Assembly (NCBI GenBank): GCA_021432635.1
Contig: MU270039.1
Location: forward strand, 818,968-840,577
From: Thozetella sp. PMI_491
Lineage: Eukaryota > Ascomycota > Sordariomycetes > Chaetosphaeriales > Chaetosphaeriaceae
Direction of reading: 5' to 3'
Length of the DNA: 21,610 nucleotides
Position numbers and translations under genes: made by a program. The notes below the pieces were generated by a model. It did no database searches, was not told where the DNA came from, and was given only the letters and a program-made list of their open reading frames with translations. The stretch's first letter is position 1. Each line of letters opens with the position of its first letter. Shown in pieces: positions 9,641 to 19,205 of this stretch.

Positions 9641-12060
9641 ACTCAGTCTTATAAAAGAGTTTATAAATAACGAGAGAGATAAGAGTATTTACCACTTTAA
9701 GATTAGCCCTCCCCCCTTTAAGAAAATACCTTACCCCTATACCTAGGGCTACTAGCTAACAGTATTAATAGCTTGGATTTAAAATATAGCTCGTCAGGCT
9801 AATACCTTCTCCTTAACCTACTTATCCTAGGTAACCCAGCCCTAATAGTTAATATCTTTTACTATAATATTAATATTTTTATAAAAGCTTATAGCTATAC
9901 TATTACTAAGTAATAAGATTATATAATAAAAGGTTAGAAAAAGTAATATATATTTAAGTATAACTGCTATAGGCTCTCTTAACTAAGTAAAAATACTAGG
10001 TAAAGGAATTAAAAGTCCTAGAAGTATAGCTACTAGTAGAAAATAATTATTAAAGTTATTATTAATAGCTAGTAGCTACTATATAAGTATACCAATATAA
10101 AATATAGCTGCTATAATTATTAGCTTAATATCTATCTATCTGCCTACCCTATTTATTAGAGGATTATTAATCTTATTAAGGAAATTATTAAGTTAATAAG
10201 CTAGTGGGTTAGTATTTAAGCATGTAATATATAGGCTGTTATTAAAGAATAATACCCTAAGAATATCTTTATAAAAAGGAATATCTATAATACTAGAGCT
10301 AAGATTAACTGTAAAAAATTAGATAGTCTAGGCTTAACTACTGCCTTAATTAAGTTATTTAATAAAAGGGAGATACCTTATATCGCTAAATAGGTAGAAG
10401 ATAAGCCTAAGTATCTTTTTAAGCTAGTATAGATATATCCCTCTTATATTTAAATATAAAGGCAGTTCCTAAAGGTAATAAGTTTTAATAATACTTATAA
10501 TATAAACCACTATAAACTCCCTCTTTTTTAAGTGACTAGCTAAACTTATTTATAGTCTGTCTATAACGCTATATTTAACATGATTAATAACAAGAGGCTT
10601 AAAGGGTTTTAATTTCTTATAAACGCTATTTACTAGCTTATTAAAAAGAACTAAATCTAGTTGCCTAACATAGTTATTACTAACTTTAACACCTAAATAA
10701 AAAATACTTTAGAGGCTTTTTTTCTAGATATATAATAATAACTATATATCTACTATATTAATTCTAATATCCTCCTTTAGTTAAAAAAAAAATAGGTAAA
10801 GCCTATTATCCCTACTAGTAGTGATATAGATAGTACTAATAGGGAAGTACTAATAATACTTAACTCTAGTGATAAAGATATAGTCTAAGATACTAAAAAG
10901 TAAAACAATATCCTGCTAGGGTTTATCCCTTATATTTATTAAGGTGTATTTAACCTTTAAAAGCTTATTATATTTACTAAGATAAAAGAGGCATATAAAA
11001 AGGTATAAGTAAATATTTATATAGAGTTTAATAACTAGTGGGTAATCCTAGTATATTTTTACTATATATATATACTTATATAAGCCTAATAGGCCTGATG
11101 TTATACCTAGAGGTATTATAATTTTAAGATCTAAGTAATATCTAGGATAGAGGCAAGCAACTATAACGTTAAAAGCTACCTCTTAAACAGTATAGGCTAT
11201 TTATATTAGCTAATTAAAGCCCTTAAGGAGATACTGTGTAATTAAGCTTAGGACTTTATTAATACCTATATATAAGACAAAGTATTAACTGCTTAAAAAT
11301 ACTCTAGGCCTAGGTTAGAATACCTAGGGGACTTATTAATAACTGTGTTAGAGAAAGGCCTCTAGCTTATTATAATATAATACTCTTTTATAAAGGTAGT
11401 AATACTTATATTAAGAAACTTAAACTTATTTTTGATTGGCCTTTATATTGATAATTGTTTTATATTAGTATAACTTAGGATCCCTTGTTGCTATAAGGTT
11501 TATAAAGTACTTAAGAGTAATACTATTTTTATAAAGTAAGATATTTATCTATAATAATATATTTATAAGTCTAGTATTAAAAACCCTTATTACTAGATTC
11601 TTAACCTAAAGATTGTTATATTGCTTTATGGGTAGCCTAATAACATACTTTATATACTTTTTTTATAGCTAGCTATTAGTAATAATAGCTAGCTATCTAT
11701 ACAGTAAGATAAGGGATTAGTTTGCTACTAGAGCTGACTATTAGGTAGCTATAATAAAGTAATACTAGCAAGGTTAGAGCTTAAGGCCTTATAAGTAGTA
11801 GAGGCTTTATCTTTCTAGCTGAGTCGCACCTAGAGACAGGTAGCTACTCTAGGGTAAGGGGCTATAACTAAACTATATATAAGTAGTTAGAGATTATAGC
11901 TAAGTATAAGGAGAATAAGGAGTTAGTAAGAGATAGTAGAAAGTAGCGAAGAAAAGGGCGTGTAGTATTAACTTAGATTATTGTAACTAATAGGAAGGGC
12001 TTAAAAGTAATAAGATCTTAAGAGATTTAATAGTAGTTATTATATATATATATCTAATAC
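9640..12060 (+). pseudogene. MULE transposase, RIP-degraded
   Basis: The plus-strand frame reads through with stops almost only at expected Gln, Trp or Arg codons. An N-terminal FAR1-like DNA-binding region is suggested at about 9930-10130. KRNIYNTRAKIN at about 10274 resembles the conserved stretch before the catalytic core. The core follows: SFNNTYNINHYKLPLFQVTS at about 10480 (first catalytic Asp now Asn), IVITNFNT near 10675 (second Asp now Asn), then YIYYINSN, the degraded form of the C/W-H-I-x-x-N motif, near 10745. A C-terminal SWIM-type finger remnant (RIPCCYKVYKVLK) lies at about 11480. The order FAR1, DDE, SWIM is that of MULE/FAR1 transposases. It cannot be active. Confidence 0.85.
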
Positions 12061-12260
12061 TCTTAATAAATCGCTATAATATAGTTTAGTTTTTATAATA
12101 GCCGTTATATATTTGTAGAAGAGGATATTATAACAGTTATTATAAAATCCCTATTAAAAGAGTATAAAGCTCCCTTATTAAGCCTTAGGTGGGCTTAAAT
12201 ACTAGTATTAGTAGGCTTTGTTCACTGTTTTATAGTACTAAGTACTAGTAGGGTTAAGAA

Positions 12261-12347
12261 ATTTAGGCTAATCTAGGGGCTGGAAAGGGTTATACCTATA
12301 TAAGCTTATACCTAGATAGTTAAACTGTATGCCTGGGTATTAATTCC
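12261..12347 (-). repeat. Right terminal inverted repeat of the MULE (87 bp)
   Basis: Reverse complement of 8838-8924, ending GGTATTAATTCC at 12347, followed by the candidate target duplicate TATAATTTAA. Confidence 0.9.
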
Positions 12348-12555
12348 TATAATTTAATTATTAGTTATTTTTTAAAGAGTTATAGTATAAGACTTTATCT
12401 ATAGGAAATAATATATATTCCCCTCCTAGGATTAAGTTAAGTCTAATTCTTAGGTATTTTTAAACTCTAAATAAAGGTATATTATATAATTCTTCTATTA
12501 GTTCTTTTTTAATTTCTAATAAGCTATTAAATTCTTCTCCTTATTATCTAGACAT
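12348..12555 (-). pseudogene. Gag-like fragment, split by the MULE, continuing at 8837-8250
   Basis: A minus-strand frame opens with ATG at 12555 (MSR**GEEFNSLLEIKKEL), continues with LIEELYNIPLFRV* and FPIDKVLYYNSLKNN, reaches the MULE boundary, and resumes at 8837 up to the protease. The DKVLY...SLLKG-like stretch is reminiscent of retrotransposon gag, but a better gag with a zinc knuckle lies at 13210-14440. It could be the start of a second gag, a duplicated piece, or the linker between gag and protease (about 280 codons, longer than usual). Identity is uncertain. Confidence 0.4.
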
Positions 12556-12590
12556 ATAAAAGGCAAGTTATTTATTACTTTCTGTTAATA

Positions 12591-13120
12591 TGTGACCCAC
12601 TATTAAATATGGATCCTAAAATATATATTATAAAACGCACGGGCCACATACCTCTAGGGCAGGCAAGAAAGCCCTATACTTATAAAAGATCCACGTGAGT
12701 AAAAACGACCACACGCCTTAAAGCATCCACGATTCCACACAACGGCCACCTCCCATACAAAACAACCATACCATATAAAAACGCCTAAAACAGACTAAAA
12801 TATACGCTAAGCCCTTTTAATATATATCCACTAGTAAGGGTATAAAACGCGTAAGAAGATGAAGCGTTTTAAATATAAGCGAGCGTTTTATACGCTAGTC
12901 TTTACGAGTATACTAATATGGTAAAAGATGGGCCATCTTAATATGGTAATTAGTGGGGCTATATGGTCTATATATACGTAGCTTTGCTCCCTGATTTAAA
13001 TCTTGGACCTTTATCCTTTTACACACACACACTCAAATACACTTACACTTCCACCCTAAAAGATCCGCTGGCCGGACCCACTTTTCATGTGCATTCCATT
13101 GCTTACGTTATCAAAATTGA
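12591..13120. other. GC-richer island without RIP inside the gypsy element
   Basis: Composition changes sharply at 12591 (TGTGACCCAC) and again near 13120. The island keeps CpG and CpA sites, including a short CA run at 13021-13031, whereas both flanks are RIP-converted. It holds a 15-bp palindrome at 12925-12939 flanked by two ATATGGTAA repeats, several AAACGC-type motifs, and on the minus strand a TATATA box near 12967-12976. It starts TGTGACC and ends near a CA, 36 bp from an ATG, so it could be a solo LTR or other small insertion. No convincing protein is encoded. Confidence 0.6.
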
Positions 13121-13209
13121 TTACTTATCATACCTTTTAACAGCTTCTCTAATCACTAGTCTACTTAAAGCTATATACTATTTAAGAAATAATTCCTCTA
13201 TTAGTATTA

Positions 13210-14440
13210 TAATATAAACATTATTAAAATCTATACTACTATAAGTTAAGTCGTCTTATATAGTTATACTTAAGGTCTAGACTAATTTATACTATACTAG
13301 GTTAGCTAACTACTTTTTAAGTATTAGTTTCTAACCTATCTTTTTTAGTTATTTATATATATTAGTATAATATCTCTTTTTCTAATAGTTATAATACTTA
13401 ACGTCTTTAAAGTCTTATTTTAGTTTTTATTATACTATATTTAAATCTATAAGTCTTATATAAGTCTTATATATTATTATTTAGTAATTTTAGCATTAGT
13501 TAATAGATTACTTAGACTAGTTATTTTATTAAGGCCTTTTAATATTAGCTTATTATCTAGTTTCTTACTACCATTTTTCTATCCTTTATTTATATAATTA
13601 GTTATTAATATAAGTTATTATTTCTATATATAATAAAAAATCTTCTAAGGGATTAAGCTTTAAGACTTTATCTTTAACTTTGCTTTTAAGTCCTTAATAA
13701 AACAGGAATTTCTTAGTTTTATTAGTATAGTCTAAGAGTAAGTAAAGTCGTTAAAATTCTACTATATACTAGACTATTAAACCCTTTTGCTTAAGTTAGT
13801 ATAGGTTTTATTCCTACTAGTGTTTCTTATCTAGTTCTTAAAAAAGAGATCTTAAGGCTTATTTATATCCTATATAAATTATAAAAATATTATAAGTTTC
13901 TAGTCTAAGTTCTAAAGTAAATCCTTTTTTAAAGAAGTTTACAAGGTATAGTTTAAACTATTTTAATGCTTTTCCCTTTAGGAATAAGCTAGTATATACT
14001 ACTTTTTTATATTTATTTTAAAAGCTATTAATATAAAAGTAGTAATAAGCTCCTACTTAAGTTAGGTAGTTTTTTAGGTGTCTATAGGTGCTATTAAAAG
14101 ATTAGGGCTAGTTAAGCCTTAACTTTTCATATCCTTTAATAGGAGTTATAATAATATTAGTAGTAATATATATAATATATAGATCACTTTTAAGTTAAGG
14201 CACTTAAGTAGTACTAGTATATAACTCGCTAATAAGTTTTTTCATCTAGGAGAGGTCCCTTTTCATACTAGTATATTTAATATTATCTCTACTGTTATTA
14301 ATATCTTTTATTTCTTAGTTAAGGCTATACTAAGTAAAGGCCTTTTCCTTTTTCTTATTAAACTTATTAGAGTTATAACTACTAGTAAATAAGGTATTCT
14401 TACTAGATATATTAACTATAAAACATTATTAATTATATTT
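13210..14440 (-). pseudogene. gag: Gypsy gag with RIP-destroyed zinc knuckle
   Basis: Minus-strand translation gives a long, stop-interrupted but coherent gag: MKRDLS*MKKLISELYTS near 14270; SFNSTYRHLKNYLT* with VVYTSLFLKGKALK*F near 13950-14110; LRSLF*ELDKKH near 13850; then FLFY*GLKSKVKDKVLKLNP near 13690, a classic gag sequence order. At 13348-13402 the CCHC zinc knuckle survives as YYNY*KKRYYTNIYK, with all three Cys read as Tyr and the His as Tyr. Capsid and nucleocapsid parts are therefore recognisable but dead. The start codon is not certain. The gene begins close to the 5' LTR and stops at the GC-richer island. Confidence 0.8.
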
Positions 14441-14467
14441 GTTTTATCCTTTAAAAAAAAGCAATTA

Positions 14468-14900
14468 ATATATTATAACACTAAAATCTTAAGGTTAGTA
14501 TTTTTAATACATAAGGGATTCTTTCCTAAGATAGGAAGGGTAGGGATAAGTAAAGTATTAATTAATATAAGGTAAGATCTAATAGTATAAGTATTAAGCT
14601 TAAGTAGAGAGATTAATTACTAAAGAGTAAGGCTAACTGATCTATTTAGGTAGAGACTATAGTCTTATATACTAGGTTACTCTTTATAGCTCACCTGTTC
14701 TAAGGAGCACTAGTGATCTGGCTTACCTAGTGATCTAAATTATTACTAAGCCTCTAGGGAGGTAATCCTTTCTTATTAGTAGAATATCTATATAAGTGCC
14801 TAAGGCATCTACTAGAGGTTCTGCCCTTATTAACCGCTAGGCCTAAGTACTAGGCCTTGTTAGTAGTCACGGGGAGATAGTTAATACCTTAACCATAATA
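14468..14900 (-). repeat. 5' LTR of the minus-strand gypsy element (about 433 bp)
   Basis: Homologous over its length to 3686-4118 in the same orientation. It ends AACCATAATA at 14900, next to hAT sequence. It keeps more G/C than the other two LTR copies (for example CACGGGGAGATAG near 14869). A TATATAAGACTATAG box is conserved near 14662-14677 on the minus strand. The inner boundary is uncertain by a few bases. Confidence 0.85.
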
Positions 14901-16472
14901 GCTATAAGTCGTCTTAGAAAATATTTATCTAGCTTAAATAAGCCAGCTTATATAGCTTAGATAAAGCTATTATAATTAAGAGTAGTATTAGTTTTTTACT
15001 CGTTTTTTAAGTTGTTTAATAGCTGTTTAAGCTTAGTATAAATTTAATATATAAATAATAAGCTTTTATTAAGGGTAGTATAAACTTAGCCTTAAAGTTT
15101 AATAGTAGGGGTAATAAATATATAAAAGATTTTAAATAGTTTTTATAAAGCTAGCCAGTCTAAATCAGATAAAGTATACCGTTTAAACTCTTTATTTTTA
15201 GTAAGTTTAGATATATATAAAATAACGTCTTTAAGCTTAAGCATTACTTTAATCATATTATAAGTGGAATTCCATCGAGTAGTATTATCTAAGGGTATTT
15301 GTTTAATATTATAAGTAGCTGATATTTTACCCTCTTTTTTATATTTATTAAAAGCTTTGTTAAACAGCTGTTAATTTTCCTGGGTATATTTTATAAGAGT
15401 AGCGATTCGTTATACTTTATTAGTTAATCCTTTAACCTTATTAAAAGAGCTTTCTTTATCTTTATTTTTATCGTTTTCATATATTAAGTTATTAGTATAA
15501 TTAGAAAGCTCTTCTTCCTCTGAGGCGGATTATAGTAAATATTCCTTTAATATATCTTTAACCACTATATTTAATACATGTGCTATACAGTGGATATCGT
15601 ATAAAATAAGGCTTTTAAGATTGTTATTTTTAATCGTTTTTATAAGAGTATCGTTATTAAAGGCGTTATCTCAAGTAATACTAAGAATATTAGACGTTTC
15701 TAAGCTATAAAGCTTTAAAATATCTATAAGCTTAGTATATATATATTGTCCGGTATAGCTTTTAGTAAGCTTATTAAAGTTAATTAGCTTATAATTTAGC
15801 TTATATTTATTATTGATATATATTAAAAGTAAGCTAAAGTAAGCTATTTAATTATTAACAGTCTAAATATTGAGTATAAGTGAAAATATACCGTTATTAT
15901 TAATATAGTTTTTAATTTTAAAAATAAGGGTATTTAAAGCTTCTTTATAACTTTTATCGAGTATAATCTTAATTTTATACCGATTTATAATAGGTGTAGA
16001 TTTATTATAATAGTTTAATAAGTCTTAAAACAACTCCAAGTCTAAAATAGTAAACGATAAGTTATTTTCAACTATAAAGTTTAATACTTTATATAAAGCT
16101 TCGTCTTCGTTAAATTCTTATATAGTAGTAGATCGTATACACTTTCAGCTTTCTAATTAGTTAAAAAAGCCTTCTTTTAATAGTATATCTTACTTAATAA
16201 GCTTAGTTTACTCAGCTACTTTATTAAAAGCTATAGCTAGGTACTTTTATTTATAGTATTGTGTAAAATTAAAGGATTAAAAACCAGTTATTTTAACCAT
16301 TTTTTTATAAGAGTAAGTAGTATATTTTATTAAAACCTCTCGTTCTTTAGTATAATTAATAAGCTGTAAAGTTTATATAAATAAGCCGTTTTTAAATATA
16401 TATATATCTGAATCAGGTAAAATATAGTTAGATTTATTATATTTTAAGTCTTTAAAGCTAGTAATAATTTAA

Positions 16473-16556
16473 CTAGTTGGTTGGCTAGTTGGTTAGCTAG
16501 TTGGTTAACTAGTTGGTTGGCTAGTTGGTTGGCTAGTTGGTTGGTTAGTTGATTAG
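16473..16556 (-). repeat. Seven 12-bp tandem repeats, coding for QPTS in the hAT frame
   Basis: Seven consecutive units of CTAGTTGGTTGG or near variants. On the minus strand each unit reads CAA CCA ACT AGC (Gln-Pro-Thr-Ser) in the hAT transposase frame; in some units CAA has become TAA, a RIP-type change. Confidence 0.9.
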
Positions 16557-16648
16557 CTAGCTTTATTTATATATATATCTTCTATTATAATAAAGGGGGT
16601 AGCTAGTAAGGTAGGGCTATAAGATCTATTGGAAGCTATATTATATAT

Positions 16649-16720
16649 AAGTGGTTTAAGTAGTATAAGTAGTGTAAGTGGTGTAAGTGGTGTAAGTAAT
16701 ATAAGTGATGTAAGTAGTAG
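16649..16720 (-). repeat. Eight 9-bp tandem repeats near the hAT N-terminus
   Basis: Eight units of the form AAGTGGTGT. On the minus strand they read as CTT ACA CCA-type codons (Leu-Thr-Pro and variants), and this frame continues into the QPTS repeats. Whether it was translated is unknown. Confidence 0.85.
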
Positions 16721-16760
16721 TGGATAAGTAAAAAGTAACTGGGTGTAAAGTAGAGGGGGA

Positions 16761-17286
16761 GCTTTTTTTATATAGTTTTATTATATAAATCTAAAAGATC
16801 CTAGTAAAATCTAGCTTTTTATTAATTGTATATATATATAATTAGCTTATATATATTATTTTATTATTTATAAAGCCTTTAAATATTAATTTATAAGTAT
16901 TACTAATTATTACTAATAATTTATAAGCAATAAAAACTAATAGAAACTAATAGAAACTTCTAGATTTTATTAAATCTTTTAATTATTAATTAATATATAA
17001 ATATATTTTATTATTAAAAATATAGATTTATATATAATATATAGTATAATATTAATACTCTCTTAATATTTTTACTTTAATATAGTTTTATAATTTTTTT
17101 TAAAAAAAAAATTTAAAATTAATTATTTTTAATTAATTAATTAGTATTAATATTTACTAAAACTAATTTTAATTAGTAAGAGCTCTTACTAAAATTAAAT
17201 TAATTATTCAAATCTCTTACTAATACTAATTAATTAATTAATTAATTAATTATTACTAAAACTTACTAATTAATTTTCTACCCCTG
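16761..17286 (-). other. hAT terminal and subterminal region
   Basis: Very AT-rich non-coding DNA between the transposase and the element end. It contains TTAGTAAG or its complement several times, including a perfect 20-bp palindrome TTAGTAAGAGCTCTTACTAA at 17173-17192, and a TAAT tetranucleotide run at about 17227-17252. Short repeated motifs next to the ends are typical hAT transposase binding sites. The end motif, read on the minus strand, is CAGGGGTAGA. Confidence 0.6.
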
Positions 17287-18340
17287 TGGACAGTAGAGGA
17301 GCTGTGGGTGCTCAGAGGCCCTAGCTCCCTGGATATACCCCTGATTAGAGCTGGGGAGCAGCTTTGCTGCCTCCTCCTTCCTGATCTTTACCTTAGAGTC
17401 TTTTAGTCTATTACTAGAGGATGGTCAACCAGTCCTGCACTGCGCCAGTGATTCTCGCCGTGACACTTAGCTAGTTTATTTATAGCAGCTAGTATATAGG
17501 TGAGGGACCTGTTTTAGTGGGCTGTTATATAGGTTTTTATAAGATTAGTTTAAGAGGTGGTTTTATGTGAATTGTGTGGTGTGGCTAATATCTATAGTTA
17601 TAAGAAGGTTAAGTGGTAGGAAGAGTGTTTATAGCTAGATATTTAGCTTTGATATTACCTTGGCTGGATTATATAGAGCTAGAATAGCCCCTTAAAAGCT
17701 AGCTTTTATATTAGTGGATGTAATGGCTATAAAAAAGGCCTTATAAAAGCTATAAAGGAACTCTAGCATTATGATATAATTGATATAAAATGTGATTAAG
17801 TAGTAGGAGATTATAGTAAGCCTTAATTTCCTTGAGAAAAAAGACACCTAGGCTTTAGATTATTATATTATACCTAAGAAGGATAGGCTATTAATATTAT
17901 TAGTTTAAATAGCTTAGAGTATTTATAAGAAGATGTGGAATAGCTAGAGCTAAAGCGGGTTGCCTTTTTCTTAGTTACTTAGGAGAACTTATAAAGCTAG
18001 ATCTTTAAGATAATTCTACATAAAGGCTTAAGTCCCTACTCTGTTAATAACTTATATTACATTAGTATTTATAATCTATGTTCTCTTATAAAGGGATATA
18101 TTAGTTGCTACTTTATATAATGAAAATAAGCCAGTCGCTAGCTAATCTAAAAGAAATTCACCTATTAGAGCATAAAGATCTAACTATATTCCCTACTTAA
18201 GATTAGTCTATACTTTTAACAAAGAAAAGTGCTTCTAGTAAGTTCTAGGAAGCCCCCAGCTTTAGTGTATTAATTAAGGATCTAAGAGATAAAGCAGCCC
18301 TAGTATAAAAGGCAACATATATACCCTTGTATTTCTAGAG
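17287..18340. other. Transitional decayed region, no recognised gene
   Basis: The first 190 bp beyond the hAT end are GC-rich (target DNA), followed by moderately AT-rich sequence with stops in all frames and many TpA steps. The stretch 17790-17945 resembles 21115-21265. Some frames look like eroded protein (minus-strand FFLKEIKAYYNLLLLN near 17830), but I cannot name a family. Probably an older transposon relic. Confidence 0.4.
17790..17945 (+). repeat. Diverged direct repeat, copy 1 (partner 21115-21265)
   Basis: Shared landmarks in the same order and orientation: GTAAGCCTT.ATTTCCTT.AG, AAAAGACA, GGCTTTA, and AGAGTATTTATAA. Differences are mainly transitions and small indels, as between two RIP-mutated copies of one element. 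Confidence 0.65.
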
Positions 18341-19195
18341 GTCAGGAACTAGTTCTCTCGCGGAGATGAGAAGTAGTGCAGGGGAAACACCTTGACAATC
18401 GTCACACTTAACATAATCTCTTTCCTCTGATAGCCTAGGTACAAGGACGCTGTTCTGCATCGCAACTACTAATTCCGACCAGGTGCGTGGTCAATTGCAA
18501 TAATAGTCGTTCCCTCCAGGATATTTGGGCCTACAGCTCAGTCCACCATTCCTGCAGGAGCAGTCTGCTTAAAGTAGGCCTAGGGTCCTAGCAAAGGGGT
18601 TACTGAATAGCCTAGATTTAAGCCTAGTTTTATCCCCGAAGAGCACCTGTTACCGCGTTTCCACTGGGAAGGATTCGAGGAGACTGCTAGTGGTTGGTTG
18701 GGGGCCGATTCCCGTCTCGAAACGAGGGCTTGACAGCCCCTGCAGTACTTTTGAATTTTAGCTGTTGCCTGTCAGGTTACCGGTGGCACTGGACGCATTC
18801 ACCTTGCGGGATCTGCCGCCTACGCCGCCTTATGTCTCGGGAGAGATCTGCTGCCATCTAGATTTGCGAAATGGCAAAACTCAAGACGAAGCTTACCCTA
18901 GCCCCTGCCTGGAGCTAGCCGTCTTGTGCCACGAGTATGCTTTCAATGCGTGAACGCGGCATTGTGCAACTCACACCAGAGAGTTGCCTATTTTCCTCTA
19001 GGGAAATACAAGCGCCCGAATTAGCAACTCGCCACTGTCTCTTGACGAGTTCCCCTCTGTTGATACTCTCTCCACGCCTCATCCTGTTAATCCTCGAGGA
19101 ATAAATGGGGTGTACTACCCAAGACGCTGAGGCCAAACCCAAAATATCTACTTCGCAAAGCAGGGGTGTTTTTGCCATTCTGTAGCTTAGGTTGA
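18341..19195. other. Normal-composition DNA upstream of the secreted-protein gene, no supported gene
   Basis: About 50% GC with CpG present, so outside the RIP block. No frame has a convincing ATG-initiated gene. A 42-codon plus-strand stretch at 18776-18901 begins VTGGTGRIHLAG, resembling a Rossmann nucleotide-binding turn, but it has no continuation. Probably promoter and intergenic DNA with possible gene relics. Confidence 0.4.
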
Positions 19196-19205
19196 TATAT
19201 AAAGG
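19196..19205 (+). promoter_or_regulatory. TATA box of the secreted-protein gene
   Basis: TATATAAAGG lies 93 bp upstream of the preferred ATG at 19289. A start site about 30 bp downstream would leave out the ATG at 19214 and give a leader of about 60 nt before 19289. Confidence 0.5.

Larger units (their letters stand above)
8838..12347 (+). mobile_element. MULE (Mutator-like) DNA transposon, 3510 bp
   Basis: Inverted repeats of 87 bp bound the element, and the transposase inside has MULE features. Flanks 8828-8837 (AATAATTTAG) and 12348-12357 (TATAATTTAA) agree at 8 of 10 positions and are a candidate 10-bp target duplicate, a length usual for MULEs. The flanks belong to the gypsy gag/pol region on the minus strand, so it inserted after the gypsy. 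Size and TIR length are like the fungal MULE Hop. It is RIP-degraded but keeps more G and C than the gypsy DNA around it. Confidence 0.85.
3686..14900 (-). mobile_element. Ty3/gypsy chromovirus with both LTRs, carrying nested insertions
   Basis: Matching LTRs of about 433 bp lie at 14468-14900 (5') and 3686-4118 (3'). Between them, in minus-strand order, are gag, zinc knuckle, aspartic protease, reverse transcriptase, RNase H, integrase and chromodomain, the order of a Ty3/gypsy chromovirus. Flanks 3681-3685 (GTTGT) and 14901-14905 (GCTAT) differ only by two transitions and are a candidate 5-bp target duplicate. Both flanks are hAT transposase sequence in the same orientation. A MULE (8838-12347) and a GC-richer island (about 12591-13120) lie inside; subtracting them leaves about 7.2 kb, a usual size. 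All reading frames are destroyed. Confidence 0.85.
14901..16760 (-). pseudogene. hAT transposase, N-terminal and central parts
   Basis: The minus-strand frame carries strong hAT features: FTILDLELF*DLLNYYN (about 16030), LSITWDNAFNNDTLI (about 15670), YDIHCIAHVLNIVVKDIL (about 15580) and LDNTTRWNSTYNMIKVM (about 15275), matching the RNase H-like catalytic fold and the TRWNST block. Stops are almost all at expected Gln or Arg codons, so it is lightly RIP-mutated compared with the gypsy DNA. The N-terminal part has two in-frame repeat tracts (QPTS and LTP types). It breaks off at LFKLDKYF*DDL*L where the gypsy LTR begins and resumes in 3545-3685. The C-terminal dimerisation domain is absent, so it is dead. 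Confidence 0.85.
14901..17286 (-). mobile_element. hAT DNA transposon, 5' part (rest displaced by gypsy insertions)
   Basis: On the minus strand the element starts CAGGGGTAGAAAATTAATTAG at 17286, a typical hAT end. It has an AT-rich subterminal region with repeated TTAGTAAG motifs, then a transposase reading frame. It is interrupted at 14900 by the gypsy LTR and continues at 3685-3545. The 8-bp target duplicate on this side would be 17287-17294 (TGGACAGT); the other end is not in the window. Confidence 0.75.

Noticed and set aside
12963..13217. 84-codon plus-strand open frame
   Set aside because: It spans the border between the GC-richer island and RIP-mutated gag, contains a CA-repeat-coded stretch, and overlaps the minus-strand gag; no domain.
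16473..16720. CRISPR-like array
   Set aside because: Units are 9 and 12 bp, contiguous, without spacers, and in a fungal transposase frame.
1759..17286. Mitochondrial or centromeric satellite DNA as the reason for the AT-rich composition
   Set aside because: The DNA translates to degraded retrotransposon and transposase proteins with RIP-type changes, and no satellite monomer is seen.
18776..18901. Plus-strand VTGGTG motif resembling a short-chain dehydrogenase or other Rossmann fold
   Set aside because: Only 42 codons, no upstream start and no continuation in any frame or after a plausible intron; a glycine-rich chance match is likely.
18765..18953. 62-codon plus-strand open frame
   Set aside because: Starts only with TTG, has no ATG and no recognisable domain.
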